A stretch of 64,000 nt of DNA, from positions 2,170,001 through 2,234,000 of the forward strand of contig CM062383.1 in assembly GCA_031310005.1 (NCBI GenBank), read 5' to 3'. Of the stretch, positions 52,844 to 62,851 are shown piece by piece (positions within the stretch are counted from its first letter, which is position 1; each line of letters starts with the position of its first letter). Both the position numbers and the translations under genes were made by a program. The notes below the pieces were generated by a model. The model did no database searches. It had not been told where the DNA came from and saw nothing but the letters and a program-made list of their open reading frames with translations. This DNA is from Dactylellina haptotyla. Its lineage: Eukaryota; Ascomycota; Orbiliomycetes; Orbiliales; Orbiliaceae.

Positions 52844-53948
52844 ATGGCGCAATCAGCTGCCGAGCCAGCCTTGGACGAGATCCAATGGAGATCTCCCGGT
52901 TTCATACAGGCTTTCGGGCCGTTACATAGCAATAATGGTAGGCGGTTGAGGCTTCAAGGCATTGCACTTCAATTCACTAATTCATTCGATGTGCAGTCTT
53001 GACGTACTTTTTTAATTCGCCGTTTTTTGACCGATCTAGTAACAACTCGTCACTATACATGCAAGCCCAGACCAATTACTCTCTCCAACATCTGATACAT
53101 AATCGTGTACAGTTCGAGGGTCGGTTGAAATCTATGGTGGGCGTCGAGTTTATAGTTACTGCAGAAGATCCTGCCAACTCGATATGGGTGATCAAGAAAC
53201 AGATGCGACGGTCACCCACCGACGCTCAGGTCTTGGATGTCTACTTTATCATAGGGGAGAACATTTATATGGCGCCTACTATACATGGCGTCATGACGAG
53301 TCGACTGGTAACTATATATATTCAATGGCTCTCCATAGGGCTATAGGCTGATCTTAACACGATTTGTAGCTATCTGCGACGTCTGCTATATCTAAAGCAC
53401 AGGAACTATCTTCCTCACTGGCCCATTTTTCACCCGAGTCAGGGTATACCTACTTTCCACCTCAACCTTCCCAGCCTTCCCAAGCTGCCTCAGCGAGCAC
53501 CTCATTCTCGCAATCTAGTAGTATGCCTACGTCTTCCGCACAGTCATCTGTGCCGCCACCTCCCCCATCGACCCTGAGCAACGTTTCACCATCGTCTGTT
53601 GACTTGTTGATTACGAGAGAGTCACTTAATATGCAATCCTCCCTCGGTGCTAGTCTAAGGTTTTCGAATGCTCCTGGTGGATATCTAGATGATAATCCGA
53701 TTACGGACCCTCAACAGTTGATGATGGGTAGTAGCCAAAGCCAAAGCCAAGGACATTCACACTCACAATCACAGAGCCAGTCCAGTCTTAGTAAGGAAAA
53801 AGCAGCTGCAAGAGAAGCTTTGCCTTCTGTCAGTACTTCAGCAGCGGCCGCGGCCGCCGCCAAGGATAAGGGCAAAACCGTGTCGCCTACTAGTCCCACG
53901 GCGAAGAAACGAAGAAAGAGCAAGGCGGCAGGAATGGGGCTACCTTAA
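52844..53948 (+). CDS. MED6: Mediator complex subunit 6
   Basis: Head-module subunit of the RNA polymerase II Mediator, nuclear. Exons 52844-52937, 52997-53307 and 53370-53948 give 327 aa. The conserved N-terminus LDEIQWRSPGFIQAFGPLHS is followed, across the first splice, by VLTYFFNSPFFDRSSNNSSL, the family hallmark. Next come FEGRLKSMVGVEFIV, the IWVIKKQ strand, and VLDVYFIIGENIYMAPTIHG. The second half is low-complexity (Pro/Ser/Gln), with an SQSQSQ repeat, a run of eight Ala, and a lysine-rich NLS-like AKKRRKSKAA close to the end; this is typical of Pezizomycotina Med6. Introns are 59 and 62 bp. Confidence 0.95.
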
Positions 53949-54485
53949 TCTAGGTGCTTTTGCAGCGGAGTATTTTGGCCGACGCTTCTATTCGCATTAT
54001 TGTTTTGCTTTAGCGAGTTTTGTTGGTGGATATCAAGGTATAGAGCATTGAAGAAATAAAATAAATTACATGGTATGCCAGATTCAGATGTGCACCTCTT
54101 CGGAGTTACCCACTAGAAAAATTATAAGGGATTACGCACACGACCGCGTTTGTGAATGGAGCAGTGGCGATAAAGCGCTTTTTTCTTCCGTTCCATTCGA
54201 TACATTTCGAATGCTCCGCTTGCCACACTCGCCGCAACCCTGTCGGGCAATTGATAACACCGAGTAGGCCGACTGTGAAGGCGCGAAAGAGCGAGCTACA
54301 CCCGAGGCCACGACATGCCAGCCTTCTGAAACCATTACGAGAGGATCCTGCTCCTAATGATGACGGGTACCGAAATTGTTCGAATGTCGGGGAAAGTTTG
54401 ACGTCGGGCCCTATTAAACTCCGACTGGCCTGGGTCGGATGACAAAGACCAAGACGCGCGTAACATTACCACGCAACCAACACAT

Positions 54486-54498
54486 TTCGACAAGTTTC
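54486..54498. promoter_or_regulatory. Heat-shock element, 8 of 9 conserved bases
   Basis: TTCGACAAGTTTC matches the three-unit element TTCnnGAAnnTTC except for C in place of G in the middle unit. It lies 51 bp upstream of the TATAAAAG box and 270 bp upstream of the start codon of an Hsp20-type gene, the expected arrangement for Hsf1 binding. Confidence 0.7.
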
Positions 54499-54548
54499 AC
54501 AGCAAAAAAAAGATTCCCTCGGCGGATCCTGATGCACCGGCGGGTGAC

Positions 54549-54556
54549 TATAAAAG
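54549..54556 (+). promoter_or_regulatory. TATA box TATAAAAG
   Basis: Consensus TATA element followed by GC, located between the heat-shock element and a purine-rich leader. TATA-containing promoters are typical of stress-induced fungal genes. Confidence 0.7.
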
Positions 54557-54769
54557 GCTGTAATGTAGCGTCTGTAGGACAGGTTTTCTCTTCTCATCAA
54601 AGAGTTCAAAGAGTTCAGAGAGAGTCCAGAGAGTCCTAAAGAGTTCATATTTATTATTTTTATCACAGAGTTTATATTTTCAAGAGATTATACCAAAGAG
54701 TACAGCAAAGCACCCAAAGAGGCCATATACCTATTTTATTAAAGCAAGAAAGGAAGAATAAAAGACCAT

Positions 54770-55720
54770 ATGACCAAGAACTACTCAGCATCAGAATCGG
54801 AGAAAATGGCACCATCAAACCCACAATCTCCTCAAGACCAGGTTATGGATTTCATCAGTAACCTTGGCGAACACATGGAAGAAGCGTTCTCCAACGCTGA
54901 TTCCCACACCGAGAAAGGCGAGCCCTCCGAGAAGGCTACTCAGGGAAACCCACCCGAGTACGCTCAATCCGACAAGGATTCCGAGAAGGCAGGCGAATCC
55001 AGCGGCCACGCTAATCGCGGATCGGGCGACCGTCGCGAACGACAGTGGGGTCCATGGGGTGGCAACTGGCGTGAGCAAGGCCAAAACCCATGGGCTGGTA
55101 TGGGCGCCGCTATGGGCGACATGTTCAACGCAAGCTTCGGACCTAACGGTACCTTCAATCCAGGTAACTTCGGGCCACCCAGCCATACCAACTTCGGGCC
55201 AGCCACCCACGCCCATCCTATGTTTGGCGGTCCTGGAGGCTGCCGTGGCCGTGGTGGCTTTGGCGGTCGCGGAAACTATCACGGCCCATGGGGATGGGGT
55301 GGCCACCGCGGACGCTGGGCACACGGACATCGTGGCGGCTGCCACAAGCCAAATAACGACCAGGAATTCACGCCTGCCGTTGACCTTTTCGATACCCCCG
55401 ATAGCTTCGTCGTCCATATCGCCCTCCCCGGCGCCCTTAAAGAAGATATCGGTATAAACTACGATTTCGACAACTCTGAGCTCCAAGTCTCCGGGGTCGT
55501 TCACCGCCCTGGTGACGAGGAGTTTCAGAAGCATCTTGTTGACGGCGAGCGCCGCGTCGGTGCCTTCGATCGCAAGATCAAGCTCGAGAGCAACGGCAAG
55601 TCGGTCCCTGTTGATGCCGATGCCATCACTGCCAAGCTCGAGAACGGACTGTTGGAGGTTACAGTCCCAAAGATGAGGAAGGCTGACGAGCCTGAGAAGA
55701 AGAAGATCAATATCGAGTAG
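54770..55720 (+). CDS. Small heat-shock protein (Hsp20/alpha-crystallin domain)
   Basis: ATP-independent chaperone that binds unfolding proteins; cytosolic by default. Single exon, 316 aa, longer than typical Hsp20 proteins (150-230 aa). The extra length is a Gly/Trp/His/Arg-rich low-complexity region at about residues 85-195 (PWGGNWREQGQNPW; FGPPSHTNFGPATH; RGRGGFGGRGNYHG; GWGGHRGRWAHGHRGG). The alpha-crystallin domain spans about 200-300: TPAVDLFDTPDSFVVHIALP starts it, with the GALKEDIGINYD strand, ELQVSGVVHRPGD, GAFDRKIKLES, and AKLENGLLEVTVPK closing it. The tail EKKKINIE contains an I-x-I motif used by sHSPs for oligomerisation. An in-frame ATG at 54806 has a better initiation context (AAAATGGC) and may be the real start. 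A heat-shock element and TATA box lie upstream. Confidence 0.93.
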   Translation: MTKNYSASESEKMAPSNPQSPQDQVMDFISNLGEHMEEAFSNADSHTEKGEPSEKATQGNPPEYAQSDKDSEKAGESSGHANRGSGDRRERQWGPWGGNWREQGQNPWAGMGAAMGDMFNASFGPNGTFNPGNFGPPSHTNFGPATHAHPMFGGPGGCRGRGGFGGRGNYHGPWGWGGHRGRWAHGHRGGCHKPNNDQEFTPAVDLFDTPDSFVVHIALPGALKEDIGINYDFDNSELQVSGVVHRPGDEEFQKHLVDGERRVGAFDRKIKLESNGKSVPVDADAITAKLENGLLEVTVPKMRKADEPEKKKINIE

Positions 55721-56118
55721 ATGACGCATACGGCAATCTGAGTATTGTATACTCGTGTGCGAATTCCATGGGGTCTATTACTAAGACACCGTATGGGCTT
55801 CACTTTGTATTTGATGGGATGAAATAGCGGAGGATATATAGGAATACTCCTTTTTTTATTTAGTTTAGTAACTCCTTTAGAACCAGAAAACCAATAAAAA
55901 CTTTTTCCTTTTTGGAAACACAGTTCATTACTGTAGAACTTCCCCCCACTGTGATATTCCCTTCGTTTCCATAGCATGATGAATAACACGCCGAGAATTC
56001 TCAGCACACAAACAATATAAGAAGCATGAGGCTCTTTGTTTTCTTTCTCCGTTTCATCCTCATCATCCTCATCATCACTATATCATCCCCGCTATACTAC
56101 TACGTCCAAAAACTATGA
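55721..56118. other. Short intergenic region between convergent genes
   Basis: 3' flanks of the Hsp20 gene (plus) and the DUF302-like gene (minus). A short CATCAT microsatellite-like stretch occurs at about 56055-56080. No other feature. Confidence 0.5.
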
Positions 56119-56978
56119 TCACCCAAAAGCAATAAGATTCACAAGTGAAGATATCTAAAAATTAAGGTGTATTAGCCTATGACTACAAAACATGTTACAC
56201 TACTATCACTAGATATATCGAATGGAACTTACGGCGTCATCAAAGGGCTTGCAGGCGTTATATGCGATCAAGGGGAGATGATTCATGACAAGCTGCGTAC
56301 AAGGGCGTTCCCAAACAATGTTGGTACCCCCATCGGCGGTATCGTAGACCAGCATACGGATAGGGGCATTAAGGAACGCATCGATAGTATATTGAGCGGT
56401 AGTCTAAAAAGGGATGATTCCAAAGGAAATCAAAGGTCAGCTTGTATATCAGACTTTAGGCATGCTAGCAATCTGGGTAACGATGCACTAACAGTGAATG
56501 TTCAACAACAAGGGCAATAATAAGGGTCTATGCATACGAGAATACATACCAGAAGAGTCAAGGGATTCCCAAACGTATACTGTGCCATCTCCACTGGTAC
56601 GTAAGTGTTTGGATTTGCGAATCCCCACAGGCGAAACCAGCGGCCGTGGAGAATATTAAGGAACCAAATGTACCCCGCGGGTCCCTTGTAGTGATTGACA
56701 GCAGCAGTATAATTGGCCTGGGAATCTGTAGCAGCAGTCAACAGTGATGGCTGCGTGAGGTTGCCGAGCTGTTGCTGCAATTTAGCCTTCACGATGCTAG
56801 CATTTCTGCCGGTGTAGACTGTGGGCCGTTCGACTATATGCCGTTGAACCTGGGTGACGCCAGGAGCCAGCGTCGCAGAAGGAGTAGGGATTGCGGTAGT
56901 CTGCGCAACCACCAAAAGAGGGAAACTTGAGGAAGCGAGAAGGAAGGTGAATACAGCAGCGAAGAGACGGGGGATCTG
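56119..56978 (-). CDS. Secreted DUF302-like protein
   Basis: Function unknown. Exons 56978-56550, 56403-56233 and 56154-56119 give 211 aa. A clear signal peptide is present: basic MQIPR start, hydrophobic core LFAAVFTFLLASSSFPLLVV, and a likely cut after VVAQ. The mature part resembles DUF302: GRNASIVKAKLQQQLGN, GRWFRLWGFANPN, and especially MAQYTFGNPLTLLTTAQYT followed by LNAPIRMLVYDTADGGTNIV. The family core is a GNP motif, then a strand ending xRxLVYE/D. An N-glycosylation site is plausible at NASI and NYT. The short last exon (12 codons, ISSLVNLIAFG) is less certain than the first two. The open frame leftward of the predicted ATG starts only with TTG, so 56978 is the first ATG. Confidence 0.72.
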
Positions 56979-58097
56979 CATTTTGGACGAGATGACCAAG
57001 AATCAGGGAAAGAGAGCTCAAGAGGATATATATATATATACCAATTACAAAATTCCAATACAAAGAATCGTGGGAATTGGATTTGAGGAAATCCTATCGA
57101 ATTGAATGTTGAAGTAAAGGAACAGGAAGCCATTTCGAATACAGAAAGAGGAGGGCAGCTTTATAACTTTTCTAATTCTCTTCTATGAGGGAGAACACTG
57201 CACTGTCAATCTTGCATGTTGCCCGCTCTAATTGCAAGTTTCGGAACCCGGCTCAAAATGGCAAGGACTACGAAACTACAATACGATGTAACAGTATAAT
57301 GATATCCGATTTTACAGCTCGTTTTCCCCACATCTACAGAACCCCCAAGATCTAGATCTTAAACCGTCGAGCGCGAATATGTTCCATAGGGTACAATATT
57401 CACTAGGTTTCGGCTAACGGAAACATAGTCTTTTGCAGTGTAATAAAATGTTCCTATTCTGTTCCCGAATCCATGGATGCTGCCATCGAGATGGTACCAT
57501 TTTTTTGGTCTAGAAATATCTGTTGGCGAGTCATTTTCCAAAGCTGATTGCCAAAGCTGGGAATATAAATTCTGAATTGAACCTCTAAGGGCCGGTTCAA
57601 GTTGGTTCGGAGGGTGGAACTATCTTGCATATGCATGCTCAAAGAATGTTGGTTGGATTTGAGACGTAGTCATCAATATCGCAGCCGTTTTCTTCAACCG
57701 CCCCTCGTGACAGAATGTTGGAAGAAAGAAGAAACTAAGCCTGAGGTACTCATTACGGTTACTCTGCTAACATACACCTCTAGAGATTTACATACCGATT
57801 CTCTAGTGGGTGTATCAATATTGAAACTCATTATTTTGGTTCATGGGCACTTTAGAAATACAATAATCATGCAAAACGCCAAAAGAAAAACCAACGGCAA
57901 GGGTAACGGCAGAATAAAAACAAGCCCGGACCGGAATGAAGTCTTGCCCAAAACACAGCAGATGCCCAACGTGAACGTTATACAAAAGAAAATATTAAAA
58001 ACCAGAGAACGAAAGAAAAAGGAGTAGGGAGGCAGCATTTTTACACAATCAGCCGCTCAAGCAGTATTATGCAAGCCACTTGGAATCAAGCACAGAT
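56979..58097. other. Intergenic, 1.1 kb
   Basis: A TATATATATATA tract at about 57028-57040 lies just upstream of the secreted DUF302-like gene. The rest, to the end of the coiled-coil gene, shows only short overlapping frames; a 141-codon plus-strand frame at 57602-58027 is lysine-rich over AT-rich DNA and has no motif. Confidence 0.5.
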
Positions 58098-60244
58098 TTA
58101 ATGAGATGGAGGGAAACCAAATCGGCCTTTGGGAGGGTTGGCCCCGCCGCCCATTCGCTCAATCCCGCCTCTTAGGCCACTGCTACTCTTCGTCTCCTTC
58201 TCCGATTTGACAGGACTCAGGCCTCGCGCAATTCCGACTCCAGAAGCACGACTGACGCTCCCCCTCAAACTGCCCATGCCGTTCTCAGCGACCCCAGGAG
58301 CGCCCCCCAAGGCCAACAGCTCATCGACTGCAAGAACAAGTTCGCTTTTCTCTTGGCGCTCGAGAGAGAGCTCGTCCTGCAAGCTCTGGATCTCTTCTTG
58401 CGCTTTTGCGACCTTCTTCTCTAACTTGTCGATCTCTTCTTTCTGATAATTGCTCGACTTTTGTGGGGAGATAAGTGGGGCGCTCAGGTTCAAGCGTTCC
58501 TCATTTTCCTCCTCGATTCTCATAATCTTGTTGTTGAGCTCATTGTTGACAGTATTGAGTTCGGAATTCTTAGCCTCCAATTCGTTGACTCGCTTCTCCC
58601 ATCGCTTGGAGTATGACTGCTTGAGTGCGGTGACCTTCTGCTCATGCTTGGACTTGTAGAGGGTGTGTAGCTCCTTTGCAACCTTTTCAACGGCTTGACT
58701 AATCTCCATATCTTTGGTTGCATTTGCAGCCGCAACCGCTTTCTCCACAGCGGCTTCAACATCAGCGCCATTGTTAGTCTGGCCGCCTCTGGATGGGGAG
58801 TTTGGTGCCGATGACCTTTTCTGTCTCTCAACGATTAAGTCCTTCTTGGCGGATGCAAGGTCCTGCTTTGTCTTGAGGAGAGATTCGGAGACCTCTTCGT
58901 TCTCTCGCCTGAGCTCGTCAACTTCCTTTTTGTGTGAATCTCTTTCACTCTTCAGAGAATCCCTCTCGCTTCTGGCCTCATCAATTTGTTTATTTCCCTC
59001 TTCAATCTGTTCCTGGAGCTCGCGAACGGCCCGACCAGCTTCTGTGAGTTTGGACTCGATGAGTAAGCTTCTTGCAGACATATCTTCCATCTCCTCGCGA
59101 ACCTGTCGTAGCTCGACAATTCCATTGGAAGCTCTTCTCTCAGCATCGGAAACTGCATCTTTTAGGGTTTGAAGTTGAGCGTCCTTTCCAGCAAGTTCAG
59201 CCTTGATTTGCGCGATTTGCGCCAAATATTGACCCCTGAGGTTCTCGACTTCCTTTGGTGTGATCGAGGGAATAGATCGAGGTGTAGGTGGTGGAGGGAT
59301 ATCAAAGTCGAGTAGGAATTTACGTTCCAAGGGTGTAACTGCTGGCAGGGGTTGCTTGCTGGGCGATTCTGTATCTCGGGTTCTCTTGGTTGGAGAAGCA
59401 GAGTTTGATCGTCTTCTCGATCTGCTTGGAGTTTGAGGAGGAGGGAAGGACTTGATGGCATTGAATTGAGCGGTAAAGTCTAAAAGGAGGTTCTGGGTTC
59501 GTTCAGGGTTGCCCGGGGTGGATTCGGGCGATTTCGAGTATTGAGATAGGTTAGCAAGGCGGGATGGGGCGCCGTTCGCTCTCGGTGTGACAGTGCCAGG
59601 GGTGACAGGGTCTGATTTGGGGCTGCTCCATGAGTGTCTATTAGGTGTCGAGATGGAAAAGTTGGTCTTTGTGGGTGTGTTCATGGCGGAGCTCTATAAT
59701 CCATTACTATTAGCGATGCGGATTCCCAATCGTCGTGGCTGCGATGGCGGCTTACTCTATCCATGCTTCTCTCTCTTCTGCAACTCTCTCTTAGGATCTG
59801 CCTGTCGACTGATTTCTCGCCAAGCTGTTCTTCGGTTTCTCTGCTGATACCCACGCCATCGTTCTCAAGCGCCTCTGAAAACCCGCTGAGATTTGCGTCG
59901 AAGCTATGGGCTGTGAGCTCTTCCTCCTTAGCCGCCAGCTTGTTCGTTATACGCGTGAGAAAATCATCTTCGTCATCGTCAGCAAAGCTGATCTCTTGGT
60001 TTTCCTTCCCGGAATCGTCGTATTTCGGTTTCTTCATAACTTTCATTGGCGAATTGTTGACAGATCTCAGATGCTTTTCTCCAATTCGCGACGAAGTAAA
60101 AGTTTGCTGGAGGTTGTACTCGATGACCGAGTATTCGGAATCCTCGGAGAGGCTGATGGGATCCTCCAGGGGTGGTTGGGAGGATGGAATTTGAGAAATC
60201 CCATAGACCTTATTCGGCGAGATATCTGCCAGCGGTTCTGACAT
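58098..60244 (-). CDS. Coiled-coil mitotic protein with KEN box (FIN1-like, tentative)
   Basis: Probably a spindle or cytoskeletal filament protein. Exons 60244-59756 and 59693-58098 join in phase 0 through a 62-bp intron, giving 694 aa; the two long frames overlap the junction and would otherwise look like separate genes. The N-terminus has a KEN box (DSGKENQ, about residues 77-83), the APC/C-Cdh1 degron. Residues 165-290 hold many SP/TP sites next to basic residues (TPSRSRRRSNSASPTKR), typical of CDK substrates. Residues from about 300 to 610 form a long, Glu/Lys-rich coiled coil with regular heptads (for example RELQEQIEEGNKQIDEARSE). A segment HTLYKSKHEQKVTALKQSYS resembles the conserved part of yeast Fin1-type proteins, as I remember it. 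The tail is Gly/Ser/Pro-rich. Confidence 0.85.
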
Positions 60245-61131
60245 TTTGGGCGAGTGGTGCAGAGAGGTAGAAGGTGGTAGTACTGCGAGGTGAGGTCATG
60301 TCATGTCAGCTGCAAAATTTTCTTCTTCTTCTCCTCCTTGTTCCTTTTCCACTCAGCGTCCAAACGGGTGTCCCTTAGACGCGGATAATGCGGCCGGCGT
60401 AACGCTGAGGCGAAAAGGGCACACGAGCTCCGCACTTACGTTAGAGATGAGAGAAGAGCTTCAAACAGCTCGCGACTATCGACGTACGGTTCGGACGGGT
60501 TTGCCAGCCAGTCGGAAGGGCCAATCTGTCGGTTGGGTGCTGGAATTCGAGAACGGTGCAGGCGTAGAATTTGGTGGTGATGTTGTCTGCGGTGGACTTG
60601 TGCTGTACGGTGAGTTGTTCGGCGGGTGTTTATGCGCTGCTTTGATTGGGTAAAACGTAAACATCAACACAACAACAACGCCGCCCATCAACCAAAACAA
60701 CAACACCGGCAACAACACCGTTTCTGCGCCTGGCGACGTTGTCGTTTCCGTTTGCGGAAGGTTTGACAGGGCAAACCAACGACGCCTCAACACATTTTTC
60801 GACCCAGCTATGCGTCGGCGGATGACCTGATCACACGGAATCCCCATTCCGTGTTTGCAATTGCGCCAATTGATACTCCTTCCGGTCTAACTTCCCCAAT
60901 CCGCTGTTGTGCGAAATGCATCGGTCGCACCACCCTGGCATGCTACTCGCCAAGAAGGTGCGGTGCCGGACTGAACCGTGATCGTTGTATGAGTCAACAT
61001 TGAAACACTGCCTTCTACGCACAGTGCGTGCGCAGCAGTGAAGCCTCTACCGATCCCCTCTGTAAAATATCTAGAACGATCCGTACATGTTCCGGTACCT
61101 CTTCAAATATTTTGTCTCCGTCGACTGAACC
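60245..61131. promoter_or_regulatory. Divergent promoter, coiled-coil gene / glyoxalase-like gene
   Basis: The two start codons face away from each other across 887 bp. CAACAACAAC-type sequence (about 60663-60715) and CTTCTTCTTC (about 60320-60335) are simple-sequence stretches. No factor site is assignable. Confidence 0.5.
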
Positions 61132-62044
61132 ATGGCATCTGACGAGGCTGTCGCATTACTTGACCACATTATCGTCCTCCTGCCGCACGATGAGCTCTTG
61201 AACCCGCCAAAGTGGGTATCTGAAAACTTCAACATCACAGACGGTGGGAGACATGCCGATGGGAAAACTGAGAATAAATTGATCGTATGTCTTTTGAAAC
61301 CTCAGTAGCACAGACTTTTCACATGCATTAATATTCATGTCTCATATTTTGAATGCCTAGGTTTTCCAAGATGGCACATACATCGAACTGATATCATTCA
61401 TAAACGATCTGCCCGAAAACCGTGCCGGCCACTGGTGGGGCGCAAAGCCATACAGCATAATCGACTGGGCGTTCACCACCACCACTGATTACAGTCTCAA
61501 CCACGAGGCCGTTGTATCCCGTCTAAGTGGACTCCAACAGAAATCCCCAGCTCCAGGCCGGAGAGGATGGTTCTCCTACGCACCTCCACAGGTGGGAGGT
61601 CGGATCCGGCCGGACGGTGTGAGACTAGAATGGGCGGTCACGTTTCCAACATATACCGAAAAAGACGGCAACCCGACACGGCCGCCAAATATTCCCTTCT
61701 TTTGCCATGATATAACACCCCGAGAACACCGTGTCAATGGGCTCACAGACCATCCTTGTGGTGCCACTGGTATCTGCGAGGTCCAAGTTCTCACGGACGA
61801 GGCGGATCTTAAGGAATATGCAGCCTATATCAGTACGGTTGTAAATTCAAACCAAAGTGCAGATTTAGGCAGGATTGCAGTCGGCACGCCTTCTGGGACC
61901 GACGGCGGTGTGGTCTTTGTTTCTCCTACCACAGATGAGGAGAGATCGCAGGTCAAGCAGCGTGCATTCATATTGAAGGGACTAGCTTTCCATATCCCAT
62001 CAGGTGATGATCCTAACAAGGTTATCTTCTCATATCCAAACTAA
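61132..62044 (+). CDS. Glyoxalase-like domain protein
   Basis: Member of the fungal/bacterial glyoxalase-like family (Pfam Glyoxalase_3), two tandem beta-alpha-beta-beta-beta modules of the VOC fold; activity unknown. Exons 61132-61284 and 61361-62044 give 278 aa. The first module reads LLDHIIVLLPHDELLNPPKW, where the DHI/V strand and His are the usual metal-ligand position. After the intron it continues NKLIVFQDGTYIELISFIND, with Glu in the ligand strand YIELI. The central part has HWWGAKPYSIIDWAF and GVRLEWAVTFP. The second module includes PFFCHDITPREHRVN, the conserved H-x-N sequence before the HP-x-GATGICEVQVL strand. A final VVFVSPTTDEERSQVKQR closes the fold. Cytosolic, no signal peptide. 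The intron is 76 bp. Confidence 0.88.
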
Positions 62045-62851
62045 GGGATTGGCTTATCAGAGCAGAGCCGCAATCCATGGACTCTGCCTTGCCTGCAAAA
62101 CCGTGGATCTGGGTGGCAACATTCAAAAAGAAATATTCAACATTGCAGATGTATCCGCGTTCGCTCCAGATTCGGAACTTTGTGACTGGTCAGCTCATAT
62201 TCAGCCTTGCAGAATGTTTTGCATATGCATCTCGGAGAGCTGCAGATCGCCAGCATCTCGGAAGCGGGAAGCTTTGTGGAATACGACCGATTGACTCATT
62301 ATCTGGGCTTCGATACTCAATCGAATTCTAGAGGATTCTTTCTATGCCATTATAAAATTTGGATAGTAAATTTTAAAATTCCATATAACAAATATTTAAC
62401 ATTAACAAGCAACTAGTTGACAGATTTGTGAAACTAAGAGAATTCGTTTATATCATGTCGTCCAAGAAAGAATATACTGAAAACAGTGAAACCAGGTACA
62501 AGACTTAGGATTTTTGGCTTTCATCATTTGCAAAATGCGTGAAAGAGAACAATGACCTATATCGCGAATGAAAATCAAACCAAATGCATAACCGTCGTAA
62601 ACTCGTGGTCGTAAATAATATTTCTTTGTAAATCTGGAGGGGTGGTCTAAGCTGTGCTCTCAAGGGTTATACCTACACGGGTTGATCAACAACTGTTAGT
62701 GCTCAGGGGGTACCAAAAAAAAGAGATAACAAGCAAACTCCAAAAAAGATTCCAGCAATTTTGTGTATTACAATTTGACTATACAGGCGTATATAAAATT
62801 ACAAAGAATAGATTTTTCGACTCTAATCGTAAAAACAAGAGTTTGTACATT
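62045..62851. other. Intergenic between convergent genes
   Basis: AT-rich 3' flanks of the glyoxalase-like gene (plus) and the Arg/Ser-rich gene (minus). Short plus-strand frames at 62004-62331 and 62654-62932 have no motif. Confidence 0.5.

Larger units (their letters stand above)
53949..54769. promoter_or_regulatory. Promoter and leader of the small heat-shock gene
   Basis: After the MED6 3' end, this interval holds a near-consensus heat-shock element at 54486-54498, a TATAAAAG box at 54549-54556 and, between about 54595 and 54650, a purine-rich leader with repeated AGAGTTCA/AGAGTCC units. The predicted transcription start, about 25-30 bp after the TATA box, gives a leader of roughly 190 nt. 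Confidence 0.65.

Noticed and set aside
54815-55729. 304-codon minus-strand ORF opposite the Hsp20 gene
   Set aside because: Shadow frame created by the Gly-, Arg- and His-rich coding sequence on the plus strand, which has clear alpha-crystallin motifs.
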